Positions 17,844 through 26,918 of a stretch of 64,000 bases of DNA are shown piece after piece. The notes under the pieces were generated by a model, which searched no databases, had not been told where the DNA came from, and was given only the letters and a program-made list of their open reading frames with translations. Made by a program: the position numbers and the translations under genes. Source of the stretch: Mycolicibacterium sp. HK-90 (lineage in GTDB: Bacteria > Actinomycetota > Actinomycetes > Mycobacteriales > Mycobacteriaceae); the NCBI RefSeq assembly GCF_030486405.1, contig NZ_CP129613.1, forward strand, positions 5,704,001 to 5,768,000, read 5' to 3'. Each line of letters begins with the position of its first letter. The first letter of the stretch is position 1.

Positions 17844-18614
17844 ATGCCTTTCATCGAGCACGATCGCGGGCGGGCCTACTACCGGCACTGGGCCGCACCG
17901 GATCCCCGCGCTGCCGTCCTCTTCCTGCACGGGTTCGGTGAACACACCGGGGTCTACCACCGCTACGGTTTCGCGCTCAACGCCGCGGGTATCGATCTGT
18001 GGGCGGTCGACCAGTTCGGGCACGGCCTCACCCCGGGCACGCGCGGCGACTTCGGCAGGATCGAGGACAGTTCGGCACTGGCCGAGTCGCTGACCATGCT
18101 CGCCGAGCGTACGACCCCCGGCATACCGCTGGTGGCACAAGGGCATTCGTTCGGTTCAGTGGTGACCTTGTTCCGTCTTCTGGGTGATCCGGCGCGGTAC
18201 CGCGCAGGCATCATCTCGGGCGCCCCGCTGGTTCCGATCCCCGAAATGCTCGACGCAGACACGTCTTTGGACTTGGATCCGAACTGGCTGTCGTCCGATC
18301 CGTTCTATCTGGACAGCCTGGAGAACGACCCGCTGGCCTTCGTCGACGCCGACGGCGCCGCCCTGACCCGGGAACTGGATCGGGCGTGGGACCGGTTCGG
18401 CGCCGAGCTGCCCAAGCTGGCGGTGCCCACCCTGGCGCTGCACGGCTCGGCCGACGTGATCGCCCCGGCCGGCGCGGTGAAGGCCTACGCCGAACAGATA
18501 GAACCCTTGCAGTTCAGGGAGTTTCCCGGCGGCAGACACGACATCCTCAACGAGTCCACGCACCGCGAGGTGGCCGCGACCATCGTGGAGTTCATCGACG
18601 CGCAGATCGGCTAG
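17844..18614 (+). CDS. Alpha/beta hydrolase, monoacylglycerol-lipase-like
   Basis: A 256-residue serine hydrolase. The oxyanion motif is LHGFGEH (28-34), the nucleophile elbow GHSFG (Ser102), and the acid/base residues probably lie in HGSADVIAP and GGRHDILNE. The VDQFGHGLTPGTRGDFGR stretch resembles monoglyceride lipases (VDxxGHGxSxGxRG). No signal peptide is seen. It follows the LysR gene by 15 bases and could be co-transcribed. The substrate is probably a monoacylglycerol or small ester. It converges on the TetR gene, overlapping by 4 bases. Confidence 0.8.
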   Translation: MPFIEHDRGRAYYRHWAAPDPRAAVLFLHGFGEHTGVYHRYGFALNAAGIDLWAVDQFGHGLTPGTRGDFGRIEDSSALAESLTMLAERTTPGIPLVAQGHSFGSVVTLFRLLGDPARYRAGIISGAPLVPIPEMLDADTSLDLDPNWLSSDPFYLDSLENDPLAFVDADGAALTRELDRAWDRFGAELPKLAVPTLALHGSADVIAPAGAVKAYAEQIEPLQFREFPGGRHDILNESTHREVAATIVEFIDAQIG

Positions 18615-19171
18615 CGCCGCGCGTCGTATCCCGCGGTGAGCCAGTAGACCGTCCGGTCGAGGCTGGGCAGGATCTCGGTGATCTCGATCTCGCCCGCGGT
18701 GAACCGGCCGACGAGCCCGAACACCAGACTCGTCACGATGGTGTCGAGGTCGTGCACGAAGGCCTCATCTACCCCGGCCAGGATGGACAGGCCCGCGGGC
18801 ACCACCGCGTCGAGGCCACGACGCACCAGACGGTCCCCGCCCGGCGCCGCCCTGACCCGGGAGTACGCCCTGAGCATGTCGGGGTGCTTCTCCCACGGCT
18901 CGAAGATGGTGCGGAACATCCGCATCAGGGCCTCGTACAGGGACTCCCCCGGCTCGCGCACCTGCCCGGCCACCCCCGAATACCGGTTCTCCGCCATCCA
19001 GAAGTCGAGCGCGGCGAGGATCAGCTCGTCGCGCGTGGAGTAGCGCTTGTAGATCGTGGCCAGTGAGGTCTTGGCTCGGCGCGCCACCTCGCGGAGTTGC
19101 ACGGCGTCATAGCCCTCGGTCTCGATGAGTTCCACGACGATGTCGAGGATCCGATCACGCTCTTCAGTCAC
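18611..19171 (-). CDS. TetR-family regulator
   Basis: About 186 residues from GTG 19171 (MTEERDRILDIV); another GTG at 19183 is in frame and possible. The N-terminal helix-turn-helix is VQLREVARRAKTSLATIYKRYSTRDELI; the rest is a helical ligand-binding domain. It is divergent from the SDR-SDR-CMD-ALDH operon, and the space between holds two identical-type palindromes (19199-19233). It is most simply the repressor of that operon and of itself. The inducer is unknown. Confidence 0.83.
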   Translation of the reverse strand: MTEERDRILDIVVELIETEGYDAVQLREVARRAKTSLATIYKRYSTRDELILAALDFWMAENRYSGVAGQVREPGESLYEALMRMFRTIFEPWEKHPDMLRAYSRVRAAPGGDRLVRRGLDAVVPAGLSILAGVDEAFVHDLDTIVTSLVFGLVGRFTAGEIEITEILPSLDRTVYWLTAGYDARR

Positions 19172-19198
19172 CTTGCAGAACACCCTTGCCGCCGGAGA

Positions 19199-19233
19199 GT
19201 AACCACGTTACCGTACCGCTGTAACACGGTTAC
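19199..19233. promoter_or_regulatory. Tandem TetR operator, two GTAACnnnGTTAC sites
   Basis: GTAACCACGTTAC (19199-19211) and GTAACACGGTTAC (19221-19233) are both perfect 5-3-5 palindromes, with centres 22 bases apart, about two helical turns. They lie between the divergent TetR gene and the SDR operon, where a TetR dimer pair would bind one face of the DNA. The arrangement is direct sequence evidence; the protein that binds is inferred. Confidence 0.75.
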
Positions 19234-19257
19234 AGCTATTCGGCGAAGCGAGGATCA

Positions 19258-20088
19258 ATGGGAAATCTGGACGGAAAAGTCGCCTTCATCACCGGGGTCG
19301 CCCGAGGTCAGGGTCGTAGTCACGCGGTGGCGCTCGCCGGTGAAGGCGCGGCCGTCATCGGGGTGGACATCTGCGCCGACATCCCGTCCAACGGCTATCC
19401 GATGGCCACCCGTGAGGAGCTCGACGAGACCGTGGCCCTGGTCGAGGCCGCCGGCGGCAAGATGATCGCCGCGGTCGCCGATGTCCGCGACTTCCACGCC
19501 CTCAAGGGCGCACTCGACGCGGGCGTCGAACAGTTCGGGCGCCTCGACATCGTGCTCGCCAACGCAGGCATCGCCACGATGGCCTTCCGTGAGCTGACCA
19601 TCGAAGAAGACCTCGAGATGTGGACCGACGTGCTCGACGTCAACCTGGTCGGCTCGTTCCACACCGCCAAGGCCGCCATCCCCCATCTGATCGAGGGCGG
19701 GCGCGGCGGGTCGATCGTCTTCACCAGCTCGACGGCCGGGCTGCGCGGCTTCGGCGGTCTGCAGGGCGGCGGCCTCGGCTACGCGGCATCGAAACACGGC
19801 ATCGTCGGCCTCATGCGCACGTTGGCCAATGCGCTTGCCCCACACAGCATCCGGGTCAACACCGTGCACCCGACCGCGGTCAACACCATGATGGCGGTCA
19901 ACCCGGCCATGACGGCGTTCCTGGAGAACTACCCCGACGGCGGTCCACACCTGCAGAACCCGATGCCGGTATCCCTGCTGGAACCGCACGACATCAGTGC
20001 GGCCATCAGTTATCTGGTGTCCGATGCCGCCAAGTACGTCACCGGGGTCACCCTCCCCGTCGACGCCGGCTTCACGAACAAACTCTGA
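19258..20088 (+). CDS. Mycofactocin-type SDR oxidoreductase
   Basis: A 276-residue SDR of the mycofactocin-coupled family, recognised by GKVAFITGVARGQGRSHAV, the insert after the second strand (VDICADIPSNGYPMATREEL) and the ADVRD segment. The catalytic motif is YAASK. These enzymes hold NAD tightly and pass electrons to the peptide cofactor mycofactocin, usually oxidising alcohols. It is first in an operon with a second such SDR, a CMD-like protein and an aldehyde dehydrogenase. Confidence 0.85.
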   Translation: MGNLDGKVAFITGVARGQGRSHAVALAGEGAAVIGVDICADIPSNGYPMATREELDETVALVEAAGGKMIAAVADVRDFHALKGALDAGVEQFGRLDIVLANAGIATMAFRELTIEEDLEMWTDVLDVNLVGSFHTAKAAIPHLIEGGRGGSIVFTSSTAGLRGFGGLQGGGLGYAASKHGIVGLMRTLANALAPHSIRVNTVHPTAVNTMMAVNPAMTAFLENYPDGGPHLQNPMPVSLLEPHDISAAISYLVSDAAKYVTGVTLPVDAGFTNKL

Positions 20089-20888
20089 TGGGGCGCGTCA
20101 CCGGCAAGCGCGTGCTGATCACCGGCGCAGCACGCGGCATGGGCCGAAGCCACGCGGTACGCCTCGCCGAGGAGGGTGCTGACCTGATCCTCGTCGACAT
20201 CTGCGAATCGCTGCCAGAGGTGGAATACCCGCTGGCCACCCGTGACGACCTGGACGAAACCGCCCGCCTCGTCGCCGAACTCGGCCGTCAGGCCCTGACC
20301 TATGTGGTCGACGTGCGTGACGGTGCGGCACTGAGCGCCGCGGTCGCCGAGGCCGTCGAGAAGCTCGGCGGCCTGGACGCTTCGGTCGCCAACGCCGGAG
20401 TTCTGACCGCGGGCACCTGGGACACCACCACCGCGGAGCAATGGCGCACCGTCGTCGACGTGAACCTGATCGGCACCTGGAACACCTGCGCGGCCGCGCT
20501 GCCGCACCTGGTGGAACGCGGCGGCAGCCTGATCAACGTCAGTTCGGTGGCGGGGATCAAGGGCTCGCCACTGCACACGCCCTACACGGCGTCAAAGCAC
20601 GGCGTGGTCGGGATGAGCCGCGCTCTCGCCAATGAGCTTGCCGCGGTGAATGTCCGGGTCAACACGGTGCATCCCACCGGAGTCGCCACCGGGCTACGGC
20701 CCGACACCCTGCACACCCTGATCCACGAGACCCGTCAAGACCTCGGCCCGATCTTCCAGAATGCGTTACCGATCCAGATGACCGACGCGCTGGACATCAG
20801 CAATGCGGTGCTGTTCCTGATCTCCGACGAAGCCCGGCACGTCACCGGACTGGAGTTCAAGGTCGACGCAGGGGCGACGATCCGATGA
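20088..20888 (+). CDS. Mycofactocin-type SDR oxidoreductase (second copy)
   Basis: 266 residues from ATG 20088, which shares a base with the preceding stop (TGATG). It has TGAARGMGRSHAVRLAEEGAD, the family insert ending EYPLATRDDLDETA, and catalytic YTASK. It is a diverged paralogue of the upstream SDR and may act on a second alcohol or form a heteromer with it. The stop overlaps the CMD gene start. Confidence 0.85.
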   Translation: MGRVTGKRVLITGAARGMGRSHAVRLAEEGADLILVDICESLPEVEYPLATRDDLDETARLVAELGRQALTYVVDVRDGAALSAAVAEAVEKLGGLDASVANAGVLTAGTWDTTTAEQWRTVVDVNLIGTWNTCAAALPHLVERGGSLINVSSVAGIKGSPLHTPYTASKHGVVGMSRALANELAAVNVRVNTVHPTGVATGLRPDTLHTLIHETRQDLGPIFQNALPIQMTDALDISNAVLFLISDEARHVTGLEFKVDAGATIR

Positions 20889-21682
20889 CCACCTCCGACA
20901 CCCGGACCGAGCGCGGCAGGCGCGAGTTCGCCGAGGTGATGACGTTCGCGCCGCCGGAGGATTCGAGCCCGTCCACCGCCAACCTCATCGACTTCGTGTT
21001 CGCCGAGGTGTGGCCGCGCACCGCATTGAGCCGCCGCGACCGCCGATTCGTCACCCTGCCGTGTGTGGCGGCGGCGGACGCCGAAGGACCACTGCGCGAC
21101 CACGTCTACGCCGCACTCAACAGCGGCGACGTGTCCATCGTCGAGATGCGGGAAACCGTCCTGCATTTCGCGGTCTACGCCGGCTGGCCCAAGGCCTCGC
21201 GGTTCAACATCATGGTCGATGAGCAGTGGGACCGAATCCACCGCGAGCGCGGGTTGACCCCGCCCGCGCCCGAACCGCTGCTGCCGCTGCCCACGCCGAG
21301 CGACCCGGAGGACCGGTTGGTCTGCGGTGAGCAGTCGTTCCGGGACATCAACTGCATCCCGTTCGCCCCGACCCGCGACAATCCGTATTCCGGGGCGGGC
21401 ATCCTGAACTTCGTCTTCGGGGAGATGTGGCTGCGTCCCGGGCTGGGCATGAAGGAGCGACGCCTGGTGACCGTGGCCTGCGTGGCATTCCAGGACGCGC
21501 CGCTGCCGATCCTCAGCCACGTCTACGCCGCCCTCAAGAGCCGCGATGTCTCCTTCGAGGAAATGGACGAACTGGCGCTGCATTTCGCGGCGTACTACGG
21601 CTGGCCCAAGGCGGCGAACCTCAATCAGGTGATCGGCGAGCAGAAACAACGGGTATCGCAGGAATGGGAAGCCGAGGCGTGA
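20885..21682 (+). CDS. Tandem carboxymuconolactone-decarboxylase-like protein
   Basis: 265 residues made of two similar halves. LPCVAAADAEGPLRDHVYAAL in the first half and VACVAFQDAPLPILSHVYAAL in the second are the same motif, each with one Cys and a later His. Each half also ends in a tract of type LHFAxYxGWPKA. It looks like an internally duplicated CMD (AhpD-like) fold. Each half has a single Cys, so AhpD-type CxxC peroxidase chemistry is unlikely. CMD proteins often accompany SDR/ALDH catabolic operons; function here is unknown. Confidence 0.75.
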   Translation: MTTSDTRTERGRREFAEVMTFAPPEDSSPSTANLIDFVFAEVWPRTALSRRDRRFVTLPCVAAADAEGPLRDHVYAALNSGDVSIVEMRETVLHFAVYAGWPKASRFNIMVDEQWDRIHRERGLTPPAPEPLLPLPTPSDPEDRLVCGEQSFRDINCIPFAPTRDNPYSGAGILNFVFGEMWLRPGLGMKERRLVTVACVAFQDAPLPILSHVYAALKSRDVSFEEMDELALHFAAYYGWPKAANLNQVIGEQKQRVSQEWEAEA

Positions 21683-23055
21683 TCTTCGAGCACATCTACC
21701 CGGCCACCGGCCAACCCAACGGGACGGTGACGCTGGCCGGTGCCGCCGAGATCGACAATGCCGTCGAGGCGGCCGCGAAGGCACAGCGCGAATGGGTCTC
21801 GCTGACCGTCGACCGGCGCCGGGACCTGCTGATCGACCTGGCCGATGTGGTGCACGAGCACCTCGACGAGCTCGCGAAGCTCAACGTGGCGGACTACGCC
21901 GTGCCGATCGCGTTCGCCGGCAACGCCGTACTGCTCGAACGGTTCCTCCGGCATTTCGCCGGCTATGCCGACAAACCGCACGGGCTGAGCACACCGGTCA
22001 ACGGGTCGTTCGACATCAATCTCGTCGAACGTGAGCCCTACGGCGTCGTCGCCGTCATCACGCCGTGGAACGGCGCGCTGGTGGTCGCCGGATCGTGCGT
22101 CGCGCCGGCACTCGCCGCGGGCAATGCCGTCGTCCTCAAGCCGTCCGAGCTGGCCCCGTTCGCAGCGCTGCGATTCGGTGAGCTGTGCGTCGAGGCGGGA
22201 CTGCCCGAAGGGCTGGTCACCGTCGTTCCCGCCGACGCCGAGGGTGGCGACGCGCTGGTGCGTCACCCCGGAATCGGCAAGATCGCCTTCACCGGCGGTG
22301 GCGGGACGGCGCGCAAGGTGTTGCAGTCCGCCGCAACGAATCTGACCCCGGTGGTGACCGAGCTGGGCGGCAAATCGGCCAACCTCATCTTCGCCGATGC
22401 CGATCTCGACCTGGCCGCGGCGCTGTCGGCCCATCAGGGTCCGCTCATGCAGTCGGGCCAGAGCTGCGCGTGCGCAAGCCGGATACTCGTCGACGACGCG
22501 GTCTACGACGAGTTCCTGGAGACGTTCCTCGGTGTCATCGGTTCGGCCAATATCGGCGACCCGATGGATCCGGCCACCACGTTCGGGCCGGTGATCAACC
22601 AGGCGGCCGCAGACCGGATCCTCGCAACGGTCGACGCCGCGGTTTCCAGCGGTGCCGGTGAATTGTTGTCGGGCGGCAACAGGATCGACCGGGACGGCTA
22701 CTACATCGAACCGACCGTGTTCGGCGGAGTGGACAACTCCTCGGCCCTGGCCCAGCTGGAAACCTTCGGGCCGGTGGTGTCGGTGATGAGGTTCCGCGAC
22801 GAGGACGAGGCCGTGCGTATCGCCAACGACACCCCGTACGGTCTGAACGCGTTCGTGCAGACGACGGATCTCAACCGCGCGCACCGCGTGGCTCGCCGGC
22901 TGGAATCCGGATCGGTGTGGATCAACCAGTTCAGCGAGATCTCGCCGCAGGGCCCCTATGGCGGCTACAAACAGAGCGGCTCGGGCCGCACCGGTGGGGT
23001 CGAGGGTTTGCACGAGTTCCAGCAGGTGAAGAACATCCGGATCGCCGTGCGCTGA
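21679..23055 (+). CDS. NAD(P)-dependent aldehyde dehydrogenase
   Basis: 458 residues from GTG 21679, overlapping the CMD stop. The active-site Cys is in GQSCACASR (Cys263), the general base Glu in VTELGGKS (Glu228), and the Asn in TPWNGAL (131). The N-terminus is slightly short for the family, but the catalytic and cofactor regions are complete. It would oxidise the aldehyde produced by the mycofactocin-type SDRs. Last gene of the TetR-controlled operon. Confidence 0.87.
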   Translation: MIFEHIYPATGQPNGTVTLAGAAEIDNAVEAAAKAQREWVSLTVDRRRDLLIDLADVVHEHLDELAKLNVADYAVPIAFAGNAVLLERFLRHFAGYADKPHGLSTPVNGSFDINLVEREPYGVVAVITPWNGALVVAGSCVAPALAAGNAVVLKPSELAPFAALRFGELCVEAGLPEGLVTVVPADAEGGDALVRHPGIGKIAFTGGGGTARKVLQSAATNLTPVVTELGGKSANLIFADADLDLAAALSAHQGPLMQSGQSCACASRILVDDAVYDEFLETFLGVIGSANIGDPMDPATTFGPVINQAAADRILATVDAAVSSGAGELLSGGNRIDRDGYYIEPTVFGGVDNSSALAQLETFGPVVSVMRFRDEDEAVRIANDTPYGLNAFVQTTDLNRAHRVARRLESGSVWINQFSEISPQGPYGGYKQSGSGRTGGVEGLHEFQQVKNIRIAVR

Positions 23056-23093
23056 TTTGTCCGGTTCCGGTTGACGTGAGCCAGGCAACACCC

Positions 23094-23137
23094 CACAATG
23101 ACCGTCATGAACGGTCAGAAATCCACAATGACGGTCA
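23094..23137. promoter_or_regulatory. Repeated DeoR-type operator
   Basis: CACAATGACCGTCA (23094-23107) and CACAATGACGGTCA (23124-23137) are 14-base repeats differing at one position, 30 bases apart. The first also forms an inverted repeat, TGACCGT with ACGGTCA (23099-23117). They end just before the GTG of the DeoR gene, the expected place for autoregulation. Confidence 0.65.
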
Positions 23138-23140
23138 GCC

Positions 23141-23920
23141 GTGCTGCCGGTTGAGCGTCATGAGGCGATCGTCGAGGCGGTAGACAGCGCCCAGGCGATC
23201 AGCACGGACGAACTCGTCCGCCGCCTCGGGGTATCCGCCGAGACCGTCCGCCGCGACCTGGCCCTTCTCGAGGAACGCGGGGCGCTGCGCCGGGTTCACG
23301 GCGGCGCCGCCGCGGTCGCTGACCACCGGCCCATCGAGCCGTCCTACTCCGAGCGCACGATGATCCGCCACCAGGCGAAAGCCCAGCTGGCCCGGGTCGC
23401 CGCGGGGCTGCTCGAAAACGGTCAGACCGTGATCATCGACATCGGCACCACCGCGGTCGCCGTCGCCCATGCCATCCCGCGAGGCTTCACCGGGACGGTG
23501 ATCACCCCGTCACTGCCGGTCGCGGTGGAGCTGGCCGACCGCCCCGGGATCGTTGTGCTGCTGGCCGGCGGACGCGTGCGAGCCGGCGATCTGGCCTGCT
23601 CGAACGCACACACCAAGGCCTTCTTCAGCGACGTGTACGCCGATATCGCCTTCCTCGGATCCGGCGGCGTCGATGCGGCGGCCGGGCTCACCGACTTCCA
23701 CCTCGACGAGATCGACGTGCGCCGCACGATCATCGCCAACAGTGCACGCAGCTACATCCTTGCCGACTCGTCCAAGCTCGGGCAGGTGGCGCCCTACCGG
23801 GTGTGCGACCTGAGCGCGATCGACGGACTGATCACCGACCAGAACACCGACCCGGCCGTTGCAGCGGCCCTGCAGGAGACGGGAGGTGTGGTCATGCCGG
23901 CGCGGCCGGCAAGCGCCTGA
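23141..23920 (+). CDS. DeoR/GlpR-family transcriptional regulator
   Basis: 259 residues from GTG 23141. The N-terminal HTH is ISTDELVRRLGVSAETVRRDLALLEERG, followed by RVHGGA, the DeoR family mark. The C-terminal sugar-phosphate-binding domain has DIGTTA and the usual LADSSKLG. DeoR proteins are generally repressors released by a phosphorylated substrate. The next gene set includes an FGGY kinase that would make one, so it is likely the local regulator. Confidence 0.87.
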   Translation: MLPVERHEAIVEAVDSAQAISTDELVRRLGVSAETVRRDLALLEERGALRRVHGGAAAVADHRPIEPSYSERTMIRHQAKAQLARVAAGLLENGQTVIIDIGTTAVAVAHAIPRGFTGTVITPSLPVAVELADRPGIVVLLAGGRVRAGDLACSNAHTKAFFSDVYADIAFLGSGGVDAAAGLTDFHLDEIDVRRTIIANSARSYILADSSKLGQVAPYRVCDLSAIDGLITDQNTDPAVAAALQETGGVVMPARPASA

Positions 23921-24006
23921 AACGGGTGCGGGCGACGTTGCAGCGCCGCCCGCGGACCGAGCCAATCCTTCGCGAAACAGTCAATTTCCCTCAGAAAGCC
24001 CGATCT

Positions 24007-25497
24007 ATGACAAATTCTGGCACATCGCCGTACGGCTATACCGAAACCCTCGAACGCGGCACCGGCAAATTCGCCTCGTTCGCGGTCGCCTTCGCGTTCG
24101 TCTCGATCGCCACCGGCATCTTCACCACCTACGGCAGCGTCCTGAACAGCTCCGGCCCGATGGGTATCTGGACCTGGCCGATCGTGATCGTCGGCCAGGT
24201 GGCCGTGGCCCTCCTGCTCGGTTCGCTGGCCGCCCGCATCCCGGTGACCGGCTACGCCTATCAGTGGGTCTCGCGCCTGGCCAACCCGATTCTCGGCTGG
24301 ATCACCGGCTGGATCTCGTTCACGTTCCTGGCCATCGTGGTGGTCGCCGTCGACTACACCGTGGCCGCCACCGTGGTGCCCGCCCTGTTCGACTTCTCCG
24401 GCACGCCGTTGACCTCATTCGAGATCACCGCCGGAGTGCTGCTGCTGCAAGCGCTGTTGGTCGGGTTGTCGACCAAGTGGACCGAGCGGGTCAACAACTT
24501 CGCCGTCACCGCTGAGCTGATCGGGATGGTCGCCCTGGTGGTCCTGCTGTTCATCGTCGGCGTCATCGCGCACAAGCTCTCGGTCGGCAACCTGTTCTCC
24601 CGCGGCGACATCCCCGCCGAGGGTTACTGGAGCTTCGGGACCGCCACCTCGGTGGGCCCGTGGATGCTCGGCTTCCTGCTCGGTGCGTTCACGATCGTCG
24701 GCTTCGAATCGGCCGCCAATCTGGCCGAGGAAACCAAGAAGCCCGAAATCGTCGTGCCCCGCGCGATGTGGCAGGCCGTCCTCGCCTCGGGCGTGCTGGG
24801 ATTCCTGTTCCTGTTGGTCGTGACCGCCGCCGTCAACGATCCGACCGCACTGGCTCAATCGGGCACCCCGATCGCCGACATCATCCGTGACATCCTCGGC
24901 TCGTTCGTCGGCACCGCACTGCTCGTGCTGGTGGCGATCGCGATCTTCGCCTGCGGCCTGGTGATCCTGATGAGCGGCGTCCGGCTGGTCTGGGCGATGT
25001 CGCGTGATCAGCGCTTCCCGGGATGGCAATTGCTGCACAAGGTTTCGCCGCGTTTCCGCACGCCGGCCAATGCCACCGTGTTCATGGCGTGCACCTCGGC
25101 GGTGATCCTCGGGATCTTCTCGACCAGCACCGACGCCCTGTTCAAGCTGTTCTCCGCGGCAACCCTGCTGCCCGCGTCCATCTACGCCATCACGATCGCG
25201 CTGTACATCGCGACGCGCAAGAAGCTGCCGCCCAGCACCGGATTCAGCCTGGGCCGGTGGGAGGTTCCGGTCCTGGTGGTGGCAGTGGTCTGGCTGGTGT
25301 TCGAGCTGTCGCTGTTCCGCGATGCGTCGTTCAAGGATCCGTGGCTGTACGTGCTGGCGATGGTCGCCATCGGCGCGGTCTATCTCGGCTACCTGCTGGT
25401 CACCCGTGGCCGCGACGGGCTCAAGATGCCCGAGATGGCCTCGATCGACGCCGAACTCGACCAGGTCGCAACCGATACCGAGGACGCCTTGAAATGA
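24007..25497 (+). CDS. APC-superfamily permease
   Basis: 496 residues from ATG 24007, about 12 hydrophobic segments. The start MTNSGTSPYGYTETLERGTG is a normal cytoplasmic N-terminus, and GFESAANLAEETKKPE near residue 240 is the classical APC consensus stretch. APC carriers move amino acids, amines or related organocations. A kinase-linked operon is unusual for such a carrier, so the substrate may be an amino alcohol or similar amine (inference). It overlaps the kinase gene by four bases. Confidence 0.85.
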   Translation: MTNSGTSPYGYTETLERGTGKFASFAVAFAFVSIATGIFTTYGSVLNSSGPMGIWTWPIVIVGQVAVALLLGSLAARIPVTGYAYQWVSRLANPILGWITGWISFTFLAIVVVAVDYTVAATVVPALFDFSGTPLTSFEITAGVLLLQALLVGLSTKWTERVNNFAVTAELIGMVALVVLLFIVGVIAHKLSVGNLFSRGDIPAEGYWSFGTATSVGPWMLGFLLGAFTIVGFESAANLAEETKKPEIVVPRAMWQAVLASGVLGFLFLLVVTAAVNDPTALAQSGTPIADIIRDILGSFVGTALLVLVAIAIFACGLVILMSGVRLVWAMSRDQRFPGWQLLHKVSPRFRTPANATVFMACTSAVILGIFSTSTDALFKLFSAATLLPASIYAITIALYIATRKKLPPSTGFSLGRWEVPVLVVAVVWLVFELSLFRDASFKDPWLYVLAMVAIGAVYLGYLLVTRGRDGLKMPEMASIDAELDQVATDTEDALK

Positions 25498-26918
25498 CGG
25501 TGCTGGCCATCGACCAAGGCACCTCGGGGACCAAGGCGATCGTTGTCGACCCCGAAGAGGGCGTGGTCGGTCTGGCCGAGGTTCCGGTTCACCCGCGTTA
25601 CCTCGACGGTGGCGGCGTCGAGCAGGATCCGGCGGAACTGCTGGAATCCGTGCTCGGCGCCGGCCGCGCCGCCGTCGAGCAGGCCGGCCGCCCGATAGCC
25701 GCGGTCTCCCTGGCCAATCAGGGCGAAACCGTGCTGGCGTGGGACCCCCGCACCGGCAGACCCCTGACCCAGGCCATCGTGTGGCAGGACCGACGGGCCG
25801 AGGCGCTGTGCACCGAACTCGCCGAACACGCCGACATGCTCGCGGCCAGAACCGGTTTGGTGCTCGATCCGTACTTCTCGGCTCCCAAGATGGCGTGGCT
25901 GCGCCGCAATGTCGAGAGTGCCGGCGTGATCACAACGTCGGACACCTGGCTACTGCACCAGCTCACCGGCGAGTTCGTCACCGACGCCACCACCGCCAGC
26001 CGCTCGGCCGCCGTGGAGCTGGGGGGCCGCGACTGGAATCCGGAGTTGCTGGCGCTGTTCGGTCTGGATGGCGAACGCCTGCCCCGCATTGCCGCCAACG
26101 ACGAGATCATCGGCACCACATCGGCATTCGGGCCGGACGTGCCGGTCGGCGGCATCGTGGTGGACCAGCAGGCGGCGCTGCTGGCCGAGGCCTGTTTCGA
26201 GCCGGGCATGGCGAAATGCACGTTCGGCACCGGCGCCTTCCTGCTGTCGAACACCGGGAACGTCCCGGTGCGCTCCACCACGGGCCTGACCTCGTCGGTG
26301 GCCTGGCGGATCGGCGACATCGACTCGTACTGCATCGACGGCCAGGTCTATACCGCGGCGTCGGCGGTCAAATGGCTGGCGTCGCTCGGCGTGATCGGTG
26401 ACGCCGCCGAGATGGACCGCATCGCCGAATCGGACAACGCCGGGGTCCTGTGCGTGCCCGCGTTGGCGGGCCTGGCCGCGCCCTGGTGGAAATCCCAAGC
26501 CACCGCGACGATCTCGGGTATGTCCCTGTCGACCGGACGCGGACACATCGTGCTCGCCGTCCTGCAGGGCATCGCCGCGCAGGTCGCCGAACTGGTCTCG
26601 GCGATCGACGCCGATGCGCCACCGCTGACCCGGCTGCGGGCCGACGGCGGGCTCACCCAGTCCGAGGTGCTGATGCAGGCCTGCGCCGACATCCTTCAGG
26701 TGCCCGTCGACGTGTACCCGTCGGCGCACGCGACCGCGCTGGGCGCCGCCGCACTGGCCCGGCTCAGCCTGGCCCCCGAGACGCCGGTGGCCGACGTGGT
26801 CACCGACTGGACCCCGTCGGCCACCTACGAACCCCGATGGAGCCCGGCTCACGCCACCGAATTCCGCACCGCCTGGCGCAAACTCGCCGCGACCACGTAC
26901 CACCAGGAGAATTCATGA
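25494..26918 (+). CDS. FGGY-family carbohydrate kinase (glycerol-kinase-like)
   Basis: 474 residues from ATG 25494. The ATPase phosphate-1 motif is AIDQGTSGTKAIVVD at the N-terminus. KCTFGTGAFLLSNTGN near residue 245 and ADGGLTQSEVLMQ near residue 385 are the remaining FGGY core motifs. It resembles glycerol kinase but is not close enough to name the substrate. It phosphorylates a polyol or ketose in the family; here the partners are an APC permease and two flavoproteins. Confidence 0.82.
   Translation: MTVLAIDQGTSGTKAIVVDPEEGVVGLAEVPVHPRYLDGGGVEQDPAELLESVLGAGRAAVEQAGRPIAAVSLANQGETVLAWDPRTGRPLTQAIVWQDRRAEALCTELAEHADMLAARTGLVLDPYFSAPKMAWLRRNVESAGVITTSDTWLLHQLTGEFVTDATTASRSAAVELGGRDWNPELLALFGLDGERLPRIAANDEIIGTTSAFGPDVPVGGIVVDQQAALLAEACFEPGMAKCTFGTGAFLLSNTGNVPVRSTTGLTSSVAWRIGDIDSYCIDGQVYTAASAVKWLASLGVIGDAAEMDRIAESDNAGVLCVPALAGLAAPWWKSQATATISGMSLSTGRGHIVLAVLQGIAAQVAELVSAIDADAPPLTRLRADGGLTQSEVLMQACADILQVPVDVYPSAHATALGAAALARLSLAPETPVADVVTDWTPSATYEPRWSPAHATEFRTAWRKLAATTYHQENS

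Noticed and set aside
21625..23091. 488-codon minus-strand frame
   Set aside because: Antisense to the aldehyde dehydrogenase, with a low-complexity basic composition.
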